Part shown: positions 19,453 to 26,814 of the stretch, in pieces
Layout of the letters: each line of letters opens with the position of its first letter
Position numbering within the stretch: the first letter of the stretch is position 1
From: JANPBY01 sp963805505
GTDB taxonomy: Bacteria; Actinomycetota; Actinomycetes; DATJPE01
Assembly: GCA_963805505.1 (NCBI GenBank)
Contig: CAWDUP010000002.1
Location: 798,380 to 862,379 of the forward strand
Direction: 5' to 3'
Length of the DNA stretch: 64,000 nt
Translations under genes and position numbers: made by a program
Notes under the pieces: model-generated
What the model was told of the DNA's origin: nothing
Databases searched by the model: none
The model's input: only the letters and a program-made list of their open reading frames with translations

Positions 19453-20175
19453 TCAGCCGAGGGGTTGGGTCAGGCCGGGAACGTGCGGGCGCAGCATCCC
19501 GAGCAGAGTCGCAGCCAGGGCGTCGGCGTCCACGAATCCGGGGAAGTGACCGAGCTCAAGGCGCTGGGTCTCCCAGCCGTGCGCCCGGGCCGCGCGGGCC
19601 GGCACGTCGTAGGCCGCGGAGGTCTGCAGGTAGACGACAGGGGCATCGGGAAAGTCCGACGGCGTCGGCAGCTCCTCGGTCCAGAACTCGAGGGTGCGCG
19701 GTTGAAGCGCTCCGAGGACCGTGCGGCGATCGGCAAGAGCGGGGATGTCGTCCAGGTCGTCCACGCTCCAGTTCGGCCACGCCGTCCCCGAGCGAAGCAG
19801 CTCTTCGAGCTCGCCGGCGCCGCGCGGGTCGTCCAGGCGAAAGCCGTCCAGCCGACTGCCCGGAGACGCTCGTGGCAGGCCCGCATCCACGAACGCGTAC
19901 GCCGCGACCCGTCGGTGACTTGCCCGCAGGGCGAAGCCGAGCTGGGCCAGGAGCGCTCCCGCCCCGCTGTGCCCGACGAGGACCACCGGTCCGTCGGGGA
20001 GACCGCCGATCTGCAAGGCGCAGGACGCGACCCAGCGCAGGGCGTACGGCGGCTGGTCGTCGTTGTGCGCGTGCACCGGGACCGGTCGGGCGCCGCGGGC
20101 GAGCAGAGCCTCCGGGACTCCTCCCCAGGCCACCGAGGTGGTCAACGGTGACGAGCACAACGCGAGAGGGACCAC
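19453..20175 (-). CDS. Alpha/beta hydrolase
   Basis: A 240-residue protein with the nucleophile elbow VVLVGHSGAGALLAQLG and a C-terminal histidine in LELGHFPGFVDADAL. The end of the protein fits an alpha/beta-hydrolase that uses Ser and His with an acid in between. The open frame runs on to 21138 across pyrE, but that extension is antisense to clear genes and is rejected. I chose the GTG at 20175, which sits seven bases after a CAGGCT box, giving an N-terminus that leads straight into the first strand (VPLALCSSPLTTSVAW). The substrate is unknown. Confidence 0.65.
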   Translation of the reverse strand: MVPLALCSSPLTTSVAWGGVPEALLARGARPVPVHAHNDDQPPYALRWVASCALQIGGLPDGPVVLVGHSGAGALLAQLGFALRASHRRVAAYAFVDAGLPRASPGSRLDGFRLDDPRGAGELEELLRSGTAWPNWSVDDLDDIPALADRRTVLGALQPRTLEFWTEELPTPSDFPDAPVVYLQTSAAYDVPARAARAHGWETQRLELGHFPGFVDADALAATLLGMLRPHVPGLTQPLG

Positions 20176-20216
20176 GGGTGCCAGCCTGCCATCCCCGGTC
20201 GCGCACCTATCTCGCG

Positions 20217-20222
20217 TAACCT
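20217..20222 (+). promoter_or_regulatory. -10 box of pyrE (leaderless)
   Basis: TAACCT followed by seven bases and the GTG start. No ribosome-binding site lies between. Confidence 0.55.
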
Positions 20223-20229
20223 CGCGGCC

Positions 20230-20763
20230 GTGACGAACCGAGAAGAACTGCTGAGCCACATCACCAGCAAGGCCGTCGTTCACGGACGGGTCGTCCTCTC
20301 CTCCGGCCGCGAGGCTGACTACTACGTCGACCTGCGTCGCGTGACGTTGGACGGGGCCGCCGCCCCGCTCGTCGGGGAAGTCATGCTCGACCTGACCGCC
20401 GACCTCGACTTCGAAGCCGTCGGCGGACTCACTCTCGGCGCGGACCCCGTGGCCGCCGCCATGCTCCACGCGGCCGCGCGGCGCGGCCGTACCCTCGACG
20501 CGTTCGTCGTTCGCAAAGAAGGCAAGGCGCACGGCCTGCAGCGGCGCATCGAGGGACCAGACGTCGCCGGCCGGCGGGTGCTGGCCGTCGAGGACACCTC
20601 GACGACCGGTGGATCGGTCCTTGCTGCGGTCGAGGCCTTGCGCGAGGCAGGCGCTGACGTCGTGGGCGTGGCTGTCATCGTCGAGCGAGGCGCCGCTACG
20701 ACGGTCGAAGCAGCCGGCCTGACCTATCGGGCCGCCTACACACCCGCGGACCTCGGCCTCTGA
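20230..20763 (+). CDS. pyrE: Orotate phosphoribosyltransferase
   Basis: A 177-residue type I phosphoribosyltransferase. It has the PRPP-binding loop VLAVEDTSTTGGS at about residues 117-129, the family signature FVVRKEGKAHG, and SSGREADYYVDLRRV near the N-terminus. It converts orotate and PRPP to OMP in UMP synthesis. It stands apart from other pyr genes here, as in mycobacteria where pyrE lies near clpB. GTG start; probably leaderless. Confidence 0.95.
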   Translation: MTNREELLSHITSKAVVHGRVVLSSGREADYYVDLRRVTLDGAAAPLVGEVMLDLTADLDFEAVGGLTLGADPVAAAMLHAAARRGRTLDAFVVRKEGKAHGLQRRIEGPDVAGRRVLAVEDTSTTGGSVLAAVEALREAGADVVGVAVIVERGAATTVEAAGLTYRAAYTPADLGL

Positions 20764-20820
20764 GCCTGACCCGCAAGCCGCGAACTCCAGGCCAGCCCCG
20801 GGAAGGACGAAGACCACGAC

Positions 20821-21591
20821 ATGGAGGCGTTGATCCCGTTCCTCATCATCGGTGGGGTCGGTGTCGTCGTGGCGCTGATCTTCATCAACGCGGCGGCGGC
20901 GCGCAAGCGGCGCGAGGCGATGTTTGCTGCGGCTGCCGCTCGGGGCTGGACCTTCACCCCTGAGCGACCCGACCTCGTGGCGCGCTGGCCCACTGGCACG
21001 CCCTTCGGGACGGGCGACAGTCGTCGCGCGCGCGATGTGCTGTCCGGTGTGATCAGGGATCGCGAGTTCGAGGCCTTCACCTACTCCTACGAGACCAGCT
21101 CGACCGACAGCAAGGGCAACCGGACGACGACCACGCACCGGTTCGCCGTCGTCGCGCTCGCGCTACCCACCTTTCTGCCCACGCTCGAGGTCACGCCCGA
21201 GTCGGTGATCCATCGAGCCTTTGACGCGATCGGGCTCGGGTCGGACATCAACCTGGAGTCTGAGGACTTCAACCGCGCCTACCGGGTCAGCTCAAAGGAC
21301 CCGAAGTTCGCCTCGGATCTGCTGCCGCCCAGGGTGATGGAGCGCTTGCTCGCGGGACCGCGATTCGCCTGGCGCGTTGCCGGCACCTGGGTGCTGACCT
21401 GGTCGCAGGGGACGTTGGACGTCGAGGACGTCGACCCGGCCCTGACCCGGCTGCAGGCTGTCGTATCGGGCATTCCGGACTTCGTCTGGAAGGACCACGG
21501 CTACGATCCTGCGGACCAGGGTCGAGAACATGACGGACTCCCCGAGCCTGCGGACCCGCCCGACACGTCTGAGCATGGAGGTCGACCGTGA
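20821..21591 (+). CDS. Membrane-anchored protein of unknown function, partner of LemA
   Basis: A 256-residue protein. A single N-terminal membrane helix (IPFLIIGGVGVVVALIFINA) is followed by a basic segment AARKRRE, implying a cytoplasmic body. The soluble part contains FEAFTYSYETSS and VVALALPTFLPTLEVTPES, similar in style to DUF3137-type proteins that often sit beside LemA. Its last four bases overlap the lemA start, so the two are translated together. The ATG has a GGAAGGA motif upstream. Function unknown; the LemA link points to the envelope. Confidence 0.6.
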   Translation: MEALIPFLIIGGVGVVVALIFINAAAARKRREAMFAAAAARGWTFTPERPDLVARWPTGTPFGTGDSRRARDVLSGVIRDREFEAFTYSYETSSTDSKGNRTTTTHRFAVVALALPTFLPTLEVTPESVIHRAFDAIGLGSDINLESEDFNRAYRVSSKDPKFASDLLPPRVMERLLAGPRFAWRVAGTWVLTWSQGTLDVEDVDPALTRLQAVVSGIPDFVWKDHGYDPADQGREHDGLPEPADPPDTSEHGGRP

Positions 21592-22151
21592 ACCCTCTGG
21601 GATGGGTCGTTCTCGGTCTGATCGTGCTGGTCGCGATCGCCGTGGTCGTCTCGTACAACCGGTTCGTCAAGCAGCGCAACCTGGTGCAGGAGTCCTGGCG
21701 CCAGGTCGATGTCGAGCTGACCAGGCGGCACTCGTTGGTGCCGAACCTCGTGGAAACGGTCAAGGGGTACGCCGCGCACGAGCGGGCCACCCTCGAGGCG
21801 GTCACCGCGGCTCGGACCGTGGCGGCGGCCCCCGGCAGCACGCCCGGCGAGCAGGCCGCCCAGGAGAACGTCCTGCAAGGCGCCCTACGCCAGCTGTTCG
21901 CCGTCGCTGAGGCCTACCCCGATCTCAAGGCGAACGAGGGGTTTCGCGATCTACAGGCCCAGCTGGCCGAGACCGAGGACCGGATCGCGGCCAGTCGGCG
22001 CTTCTACAACGCCAACGTGCGAGCCCTCAACACTCGCGTCGAGTCCTTCCCCTCGGCAATCGTCGCCAAGACGTTCGGCTTCGAGAAGGCGGAGTACTTC
22101 CAGGCCGACGACCCCGAGGTGCGCGCGGTTCCGGGGGTCTCCTTCAGCTGA
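21588..22151 (+). CDS. LemA family protein
   Basis: A 187-residue protein with an N-terminal membrane helix (VVLGLIVLVAIAVVVSYNRF) and the LemA core. Recognisable pieces are WRQVDVELTRRHSLVPNLV, YAAHERATLEAVTAAR, YPDLKANEGFRDLQ and RRFYNANVRALN. LemA proteins form long helical bundles attached to the membrane; their role is not settled. The GTG start overlaps the preceding gene by four bases. Confidence 0.9.
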   Translation: MNPLGWVVLGLIVLVAIAVVVSYNRFVKQRNLVQESWRQVDVELTRRHSLVPNLVETVKGYAAHERATLEAVTAARTVAAAPGSTPGEQAAQENVLQGALRQLFAVAEAYPDLKANEGFRDLQAQLAETEDRIAASRRFYNANVRALNTRVESFPSAIVAKTFGFEKAEYFQADDPEVRAVPGVSFS

Positions 22152-22207
22152 TCGGTCGATGCGCGGGCGATGGGGGTTCGGCATCAGGCTGGGGTGTTCG
22201 TCGGGCG

Positions 22208-22246
22208 TGACCAACCAGACCTACGAGACCGACGAGACCTACGTGG
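22208..22246. repeat. Short 9-bp tandem repeat
   Basis: Three near-identical 9-mers (ACCTACGAG, ACCGACGAG, ACCTACGTG) occur in the gap between lemA and the convergent DedA gene, running just into the DedA stop region. Significance unknown. Confidence 0.4.
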
Positions 22247-22898
22247 AGGGGTCCTCGAGAGGGTCGGCCTCGCGCGACGAACGCCGCGCACGGAGGTATT
22301 CGATGCCGATCGGCACCACCGAAGCGGCGACGATGAGGATGGCGATGAGCTCGATGTTGTCGGCGACCCAGGTCACGTTCCCGAGCCAGAAGCCCATCAG
22401 GGTCAAGCTGCCCGCCCACACGATCCCGCCCACGACGGAGTAGGACGCATACGCCCGAAAATCCATCTTCACGACGCCGGCGAGCGCGGTGATGAACGTG
22501 CGCACGATCGGCACGAACCTGGCCAGGACGATGGACCGCCCACCGTGGCGTTCGAAGAACGCGTGAGCCGACGCGACATGTTCGGGTCTGACGATGCGTG
22601 AGTTGGGGCGGTCGAGCAACGGAGCCCCCACGATCCGACCGATCGCGTAGCCGCAGAGGTTTCCCAGGATCGCTGCAGTCGCTATCGCCGCGATGACCAG
22701 GCCGATCGGTTGGGTGATGACGCCGGATCCGACGAACACCCCGGTGGCGAACAGCAGCGAGTCACCGGGGAGGAAGAACAACAGCAGGCCGCACTCGACG
22801 AAGACCACGACCAAGACGGCGGCCAGGCCATAGGTCTGGATGAGGTGTTCCGGCTGCAGCCACTCGGGGCCGAAGGCGAGCAGGGAGACCGGATCCAT
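22239..22898 (-). CDS. DedA family membrane protein
   Basis: A 219-residue integral membrane protein of the DedA/SNARE-associated family. The motifs are VVFVECGLLLFFLPGDSLLF with the conserved Glu and Asp, and ARFVPIVRTFITALAGVVKM with the two conserved arginines and Pro. Members move lipid carriers such as undecaprenyl phosphate or support membrane homeostasis. A TACGCT box lies seven bases before the ATG, so the transcript may be leaderless. It is divergent from the TrmH gene with the two -10 boxes 25 bases apart. Confidence 0.9.
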   Translation of the reverse strand: MDPVSLLAFGPEWLQPEHLIQTYGLAAVLVVVFVECGLLLFFLPGDSLLFATGVFVGSGVITQPIGLVIAAIATAAILGNLCGYAIGRIVGAPLLDRPNSRIVRPEHVASAHAFFERHGGRSIVLARFVPIVRTFITALAGVVKMDFRAYASYSVVGGIVWAGSLTLMGFWLGNVTWVADNIELIAILIVAASVVPIGIEYLRARRSSREADPLEDPST

Positions 22899-22905
22899 GC
22901 TGACC

Positions 22906-22911
22906 AGCGTA
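22906..22911 (-). promoter_or_regulatory. -10 box of the DedA gene (leaderless)
   Basis: TACGCT on the minus strand, seven bases before the ATG. Confidence 0.5.
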
Positions 22912-22936
22912 CGGGCGCTGCGGAGTCGCTGACGCC

Positions 22937-22942
22937 TACGCT
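22937..22942 (+). promoter_or_regulatory. -10 box of the TrmH-family gene (leaderless)
   Basis: TACGCT followed by six bases and the ATG; same hexamer as the divergent DedA promoter. Confidence 0.5.
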
Positions 22943-22948
22943 GCCCCC

Positions 22949-23581
22949 ATGGTTGGTGTAGGTCCGTGGGAGGGTCCGCTGCCGGAGGACCTACGCCTCG
23001 ACCCCGAGCTGCTGGCTCACGGGGACACCCGCAACGTGGTGGACCGCTATCGGTACTGGCGTCTTGAAGCGATCGTGGCCGACCTCGATGCCCGAAGGCA
23101 CCCGTTCCACGTGGCGGTCGAGAACTTCGAGCACGACTTCAACATCGGTTCGGTGGTGCGGACGGCCAATGCGTTCCTCGCTGCCGAGGTGCACATCGTC
23201 GGGCGTCGCAGATGGAACCGGCGCGGGGCCATGGTCACCGACCGATATCAGCATGTCCGGCATCACGAGTCCGTTGCGGAGCTGGCGGCCTGGGGGTCAG
23301 CGGCCGGGCTCCCGCTCCTCGGCATCGACAACCTCCCCGGCGCCGTGCCGCTGGAGACGTTCGACCTTCCGCAGCGTTGCGTCCTGGTGCTCGGCCAGGA
23401 GGGTCCTGGGTTGTCGGTGGAGGCTCGCGACGCGTGCGGCGCCGTACTCTCGGTGGCGCAGTTCGGCTCGACCCGCTCGATCAACGCGGGCGCGGCGGCG
23501 GCTGTGGCGATGCACGCCTGGGTGCGGAGGCACATCTTCGGGCAACCACCGGTCGGTGAGGGACGGTGGTCAAATGACTGA
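22949..23581 (+). CDS. SpoU/TrmH family RNA 2'-O-methyltransferase
   Basis: A 210-residue SPOUT-class enzyme. All three SpoU motifs are visible: ENFEHDFNIGSVVRTANAF, VLVLGQEGPGLS and STRSINAGAAAAVAMHAWV. These form the trefoil knot that binds S-adenosylmethionine. It methylates the 2'-OH of a tRNA or rRNA nucleotide; the target cannot be told. It overlaps the next small membrane gene by eight bases. Confidence 0.88.
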   Translation: MVGVGPWEGPLPEDLRLDPELLAHGDTRNVVDRYRYWRLEAIVADLDARRHPFHVAVENFEHDFNIGSVVRTANAFLAAEVHIVGRRRWNRRGAMVTDRYQHVRHHESVAELAAWGSAAGLPLLGIDNLPGAVPLETFDLPQRCVLVLGQEGPGLSVEARDACGAVLSVAQFGSTRSINAGAAAAVAMHAWVRRHIFGQPPVGEGRWSND

Positions 23582-23963
23582 GGACGGCGAGGAGCCGCGG
23601 GCCAGCTCGGCGCTCCTGCTGATCGCTCGATTCATCCTGGAGCTGTGGCTGCTGACCGCACTCGTCGGCATCGGCATCGGCCTGGTCGACGGCGTGCTCG
23701 GCTGGCTGCTCGGCCTGGTGCTCGCGCTGGTGGGGATGGTTGTGTGGGGGCTGTTCATCGCCCCGAAACGGAGGGTGGATGCGCCGCTCGCCGCACGCGT
23801 CGCCATCGAGCTGGCGTTGTTCGCGGGCGCGGCGTTGGGTCTTGCCGCCATCGGTCACCCCCTGTGGGGAGGGATCCTCCTCGCGGCTGAGCTGGTGGTC
23901 CTCGGGCTGCTTCGCCGGCCGGGTGAGCATCCTCCCGGCGCGGCCTTTGGTCCCAACCGATAG
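23574..23963 (+). CDS. YrdB-like (DUF2568) small membrane protein
   Basis: A 129-residue protein with four predicted membrane helices (from LLIARFILELWLLTALVGIG to GGILLAAELVVLGLL). The LFIAPKRRVDAP loop between helices two and three is typical of the DUF2568/YrdB family of unknown function. The ATG at 23574 overlaps the methyltransferase stop, so it is probably translated by coupling. The open frame continues far upstream but only as a shadow of the methyltransferase. Confidence 0.75.
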   Translation: MTEDGEEPRASSALLLIARFILELWLLTALVGIGIGLVDGVLGWLLGLVLALVGMVVWGLFIAPKRRVDAPLAARVAIELALFAGAALGLAAIGHPLWGGILLAAELVVLGLLRRPGEHPPGAAFGPNR

Positions 23964-24063
23964 AGGCCGACGACCGATCCCTGGCGTGCGACGCGCATGA
24001 CAGGATGAAGGCGCGCCGACAGGCCGTACCGACAACTGGTCCGACACGAGCAGGAGCCACGTC

Positions 24064-25086
24064 ATGCCGATCGCCACCCCCGATGCCTACGCCGCGATGC
24101 TCGACCGGGCGAAGGCCGGCGCCTTCGCCTACCCGGCGATCAACTGCACGTCGTCGCAGACGATCGTTGCGGCGATCCAGGGTTTCGCGGAGGCCGAGAG
24201 CGATGGCATCGTTCAGGTCTCGTGGGGCGGCGCGGCCTACGCCTCCGGCCAGCGCGTCAAGGACATGGTGGTCGGCGCGAGCGCGCTGGCTGAGTTCGCA
24301 CACGTGGTGGCCGCGAAGTACGACGTGACGATCGCCCTGCACACCGATCACTGTCCGAAGGATCAGCTGGACGGCTTCATGCGGCCGTTGATCGACGTCA
24401 GCGCCCAGCGGGTCGCCGCCGGTCAGGAGCCGCTGTTCCAGTCGCACATGTGGGACGGGTCCGCCGTGGAGCTGCACGAGAACCTCGACATCGCCTCGGA
24501 GCTGCTCGACAAGTGCGCGGCGGCGAAGATCATCATGGAGCTGGAGATCGGTGTTGTCGGTGGGGAAGAGGACGGCGTCGAGGCCAAGCACGACGCAAAG
24601 CTCTACTCCACTCCCGACGACGCGCTGGCGATGGTGGAGGCCCTCGGGCTCGGCGAGCGGGGCCGCTACATGGTGGCGGCGACGTTCGGCAACGTGCACG
24701 GGGTCTACAAGCCGGGCAACGTCGTGCTGCGCCCGTCCATCCTCAAGGAGCTGCAGGACGCCGTCGGCGCGAAGTACGGCAAGGACAAGCCGCTCGACCT
24801 CGTCTTCCACGGTGGGTCGGGGTCGTTGCTGTCGGAGATTCGCGAGGCGCTCGACTACGGCACGATCAAGATGAACGTGGACACCGATACGCAGTACGCG
24901 TTCACCCGGCCGGTCGCCGAGCACATGTTCCGCAACTACGACGGTGTGCTCAAGATCGACGGCGAGGTCGGCAACAAGAAGCAGTACGACCCGCGGGCTT
25001 GGGGCAAGGCCGCCGAGGCCGGGATGGCTGCCCGCGTGGTGACGGCCTGCGAAGACCTCCGCAGCGCGGGCACCAAACTCACCTAA
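24064..25086 (+). CDS. fba: Class II fructose-bisphosphate aldolase
   Basis: A 340-residue zinc-dependent aldolase. Landmarks are AFAYPAINCTSS, the metal-binding ALHTDHCPKDQL, ELEIGVVGGEEDGVE, the histidines in ATFGNVHGVYKPG and LVFHGGSGSL, and the catalytic NVDTDTQYAFT segment. It cleaves fructose 1,6-bisphosphate in glycolysis and runs in reverse for gluconeogenesis. AGGAG precedes the ATG. Repeat copy A starts seven bases after the stop and may act as its terminator. Confidence 0.97.
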   Translation: MPIATPDAYAAMLDRAKAGAFAYPAINCTSSQTIVAAIQGFAEAESDGIVQVSWGGAAYASGQRVKDMVVGASALAEFAHVVAAKYDVTIALHTDHCPKDQLDGFMRPLIDVSAQRVAAGQEPLFQSHMWDGSAVELHENLDIASELLDKCAAAKIIMELEIGVVGGEEDGVEAKHDAKLYSTPDDALAMVEALGLGERGRYMVAATFGNVHGVYKPGNVVLRPSILKELQDAVGAKYGKDKPLDLVFHGGSGSLLSEIREALDYGTIKMNVDTDTQYAFTRPVAEHMFRNYDGVLKIDGEVGNKKQYDPRAWGKAAEAGMAARVVTACEDLRSAGTKLT

Positions 25087-25092
25087 ATTTTT

Positions 25093-25189
25093 CGCGCTTC
25101 ACCCACCAGAGGTGCCCTGACGGCGGCCATTTCGCGGTGAATGTCCGTTTTGTACGGCGCCAAAAGGGCGCCCCCGTGGGTGAAGCGCG
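25093..25189. repeat. Dispersed inverted repeat, copy A
   Basis: A 97-bp element bounded by perfect 14-bp inverted ends, CGCGCTTCACCCAC and GTGGGTGAAGCGCG. The interior differs from copies B and C except for CACCAGAGGTGCCC next to the left end. It lies directly after fba, preceded by ATTTTT. The long palindrome could fold as a transcription terminator in either direction. Confidence 0.8.
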
Positions 25190-25242
25190 GGGGCTGTGGA
25201 TGAGTTCAGCGAGCAGGTGACCACAAGGCCCACGCTGGGCCG

Positions 25243-26259
25243 ATGGGTTCGTCGGCCGAGGATGTGTGGGCGCTGGCTCGCGAGCAAGGCGGTGCGCTCA
25301 CCTCTGCGCAGCTTCGGCTGCTCGGTACGTCCGCCAAGGCCCAACGCACCCGAGTCGCGGATGGTCGGCTGCTGCGCCTGCGACGAGGCTTGTTCTCACC
25401 CGGGACCGGCCCGGGGAGGGTGGACGCCGCCGTCCGCGAGGTGGCGGCGGCCTGCCTGGCTATCGATGGGGCAGTGGCCAGCCATGAGACCGCGGCGCAC
25501 CTGCACGGCCTGGAGCTCCTTCGTTGGGTGCAGCCAGCTATCTGGGTCACTGTGCCCAAGCGCCCCGGCGCCACTCCGGCGGCAGTGCAGGGAGTGGCGG
25601 TCCAGACGTCCCGCCTCGCGCGAGAGGACGTGACCGAGCTTTTCGGCATCCCGGTGACGAACCTCGCCCGTACGGCGGTGGACCTGGCTCGTGTACGTGA
25701 GCTTCGAGACGGCCTGGTCGTGGTCGACTCCGCGCTTCGGAGGGGAGCCACGGCGGAGGAGTTGGACATGGCCCTGGCCGGTCAGCGCGGCTGGCCCGGG
25801 ACCCGGTCGGCTCGCCAGGCGTTGCGGCTCGGGAACGTACTCCGCGAGAGCCCGTTGGAGTCCTTCGCGGCCGCGGTCTGGGCCGAGCGGGGGCTGGCGC
25901 CGTCACAGCCCCAGGTTTGGATCTACGACGAGTACGGCCTGGTCGGTCGTGTCGATGAGTTCTGGGCCGACCAGCAGACCGTTGGCGAGGCCGACGGACT
26001 GATGAAGTACTCCGATGCTGAGACCTTGCGGAAGGAGAAGGTGCGTCACGAGCGCCTGGTCAACGCCGGCCTCGAGGTCGTCCGCTACACCTATGAGGAC
26101 TTGTGGCGTCGCCCCGTACCCACGGCCCTTCGGCTGGCCGAAGCCTTCGCGCGCGGACCCCGCCTCCCCCGACGCTTCCTCGCTTCACCCACCGAACTGT
26201 CCCTTCAGGGGTGGCGAAAGGGGTGGTATGCCCGGTTTGGGGGCTTTCCCACAGGGTGA
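25243..26259 (+). CDS. AbiEi-like antitoxin-domain protein with C-terminal nuclease-like region
   Basis: A 338-residue protein. An N-terminal winged-helix region of the AbiEi antitoxin type covers about residues 1-60 (EDVWALAREQGGALTSAQLR, then KAQRTRVADGRLLRLRRGLF). The middle has AVASHETAAHLHGLEL, typical of this family. The C-terminal part (VGRVDEFWADQQTVGEADG and EKVRHERLVNAGLEVVRYTY) resembles the Vsr/DUF559 endonuclease-like fold often joined to it. No AbiEii toxin gene is adjacent, so it is an orphan. The last 26 codons and the TGA lie inside repeat copy B. CACGCT six bases before the ATG suggests a leaderless start. Confidence 0.65.
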   Translation: MGSSAEDVWALAREQGGALTSAQLRLLGTSAKAQRTRVADGRLLRLRRGLFSPGTGPGRVDAAVREVAAACLAIDGAVASHETAAHLHGLELLRWVQPAIWVTVPKRPGATPAAVQGVAVQTSRLAREDVTELFGIPVTNLARTAVDLARVRELRDGLVVVDSALRRGATAEELDMALAGQRGWPGTRSARQALRLGNVLRESPLESFAAAVWAERGLAPSQPQVWIYDEYGLVGRVDEFWADQQTVGEADGLMKYSDAETLRKEKVRHERLVNAGLEVVRYTYEDLWRRPVPTALRLAEAFARGPRLPRRFLASPTELSLQGWRKGWYARFGGFPTG

Positions 26260-26284
26260 AGCGGGGCGCGCTGGTGGGTGAAGC
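26181..26284. repeat. Dispersed inverted repeat, copy B
   Basis: A 104-bp element from CGCTTCACCCACC to GGTGGGTGAAGC, in the opposite orientation to copy C. The reverse complement of 26254-26284 matches 34784-34814 at 30 of 31 positions. Both copies also share an interior ACCGGGCATA block. The left 79 bases are read as the C-terminus of the preceding gene, whose TGA is part of an internal GGGTGAAGC unit. Confidence 0.85.
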
Positions 26285-26294
26285 CGAAGCTTTT

Positions 26295-26338
26295 TGGGGG
26301 GAGGGGGCAGGGGAGGGAGGGAGGCGGGAGGGAGGGCG
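26295..26338. other. G-run tract next to repeat B
   Basis: TTTTTGGGGGG leads into at least seven runs of three or more G on the plus strand, between repeat B and the stop of the convergent DUF3151 gene. The layout could form a G-quadruplex. A similar tract follows copy C. Confidence 0.6.
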
Positions 26339-26339
26339 G

Positions 26340-26750
26340 TCAGGTGAGGGCGGTGGCGGCTTCGGGGGAGGACTCGCGCAGGAAGCTCGAGCACCGCTCG
26401 GCCTCCTCGGTCTCGCCGATCGCGTCGGCCGCTCGGCCGAGCGCGTGCAGGGCCCGCAGCCATCCCCGGTTGGGCTCGTGCGACCACGGCACCGGTCCGT
26501 AGCCCTTCCACCCCGCCCGACGGAGCGCGTCAAGGCCGCGGTGATATCCGGTACGGGCGTACGCGTAGGACTCGATCACGCGCCCGCCCTCCCACGCGCG
26601 GTCGGCCAGCTCTGCCCAGGCGGCCGAGGATGCCGGGTGCGAGGCCGCGACCTCGGTGGGGTCGGCGAAGTCGTCCCTCAGCGCGTCGGCCCCAGGTTCG
26701 GCCGGGAGCAGCGTCGGTGGGGGCCCGGCCAGGAGATTGTCAGACGTCAT
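26340..26750 (-). CDS. DUF3151 family protein
   Basis: A 136-residue cytoplasmic protein. Recognisable family segments are PTEVAASHPASSAAWAELAD, YAYARTGYHRGLDALRRAGW, and GYGPVPWSHEPNRGWLRALH. The family is near-universal in Actinobacteria and of unknown function; in mycobacteria it also sits between fba and purA. The ATG at 26750 is chosen; a longer open frame only shadows the neighbouring MFS gene. CAAGAT lies six bases before the ATG. Its stop abuts the G-run tract. Confidence 0.8.
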   Translation of the reverse strand: MTSDNLLAGPPPTLLPAEPGADALRDDFADPTEVAASHPASSAAWAELADRAWEGGRVIESYAYARTGYHRGLDALRRAGWKGYGPVPWSHEPNRGWLRALHALGRAADAIGETEEAERCSSFLRESSPEAATALT

Positions 26751-26814
26751 GGGTCCATCTTGCCGGTTCGGCGCGACGACCGTTCCGGCCGCACGGGGTC
26801 GTCGCCGCAGGCGG

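Noticed and set aside
19453..21138. A 561-codon minus-strand open frame covering pyrE
   Set aside because: Only the 3' 240 codons look like a protein. The rest is antisense to pyrE and the LemA-partner gene, a common artefact of GC-rich third positions.
25243..26259. A complete type IV toxin-antitoxin pair
   Set aside because: Only the AbiEi-type protein is present; no AbiEii nucleotidyltransferase gene lies on either side.
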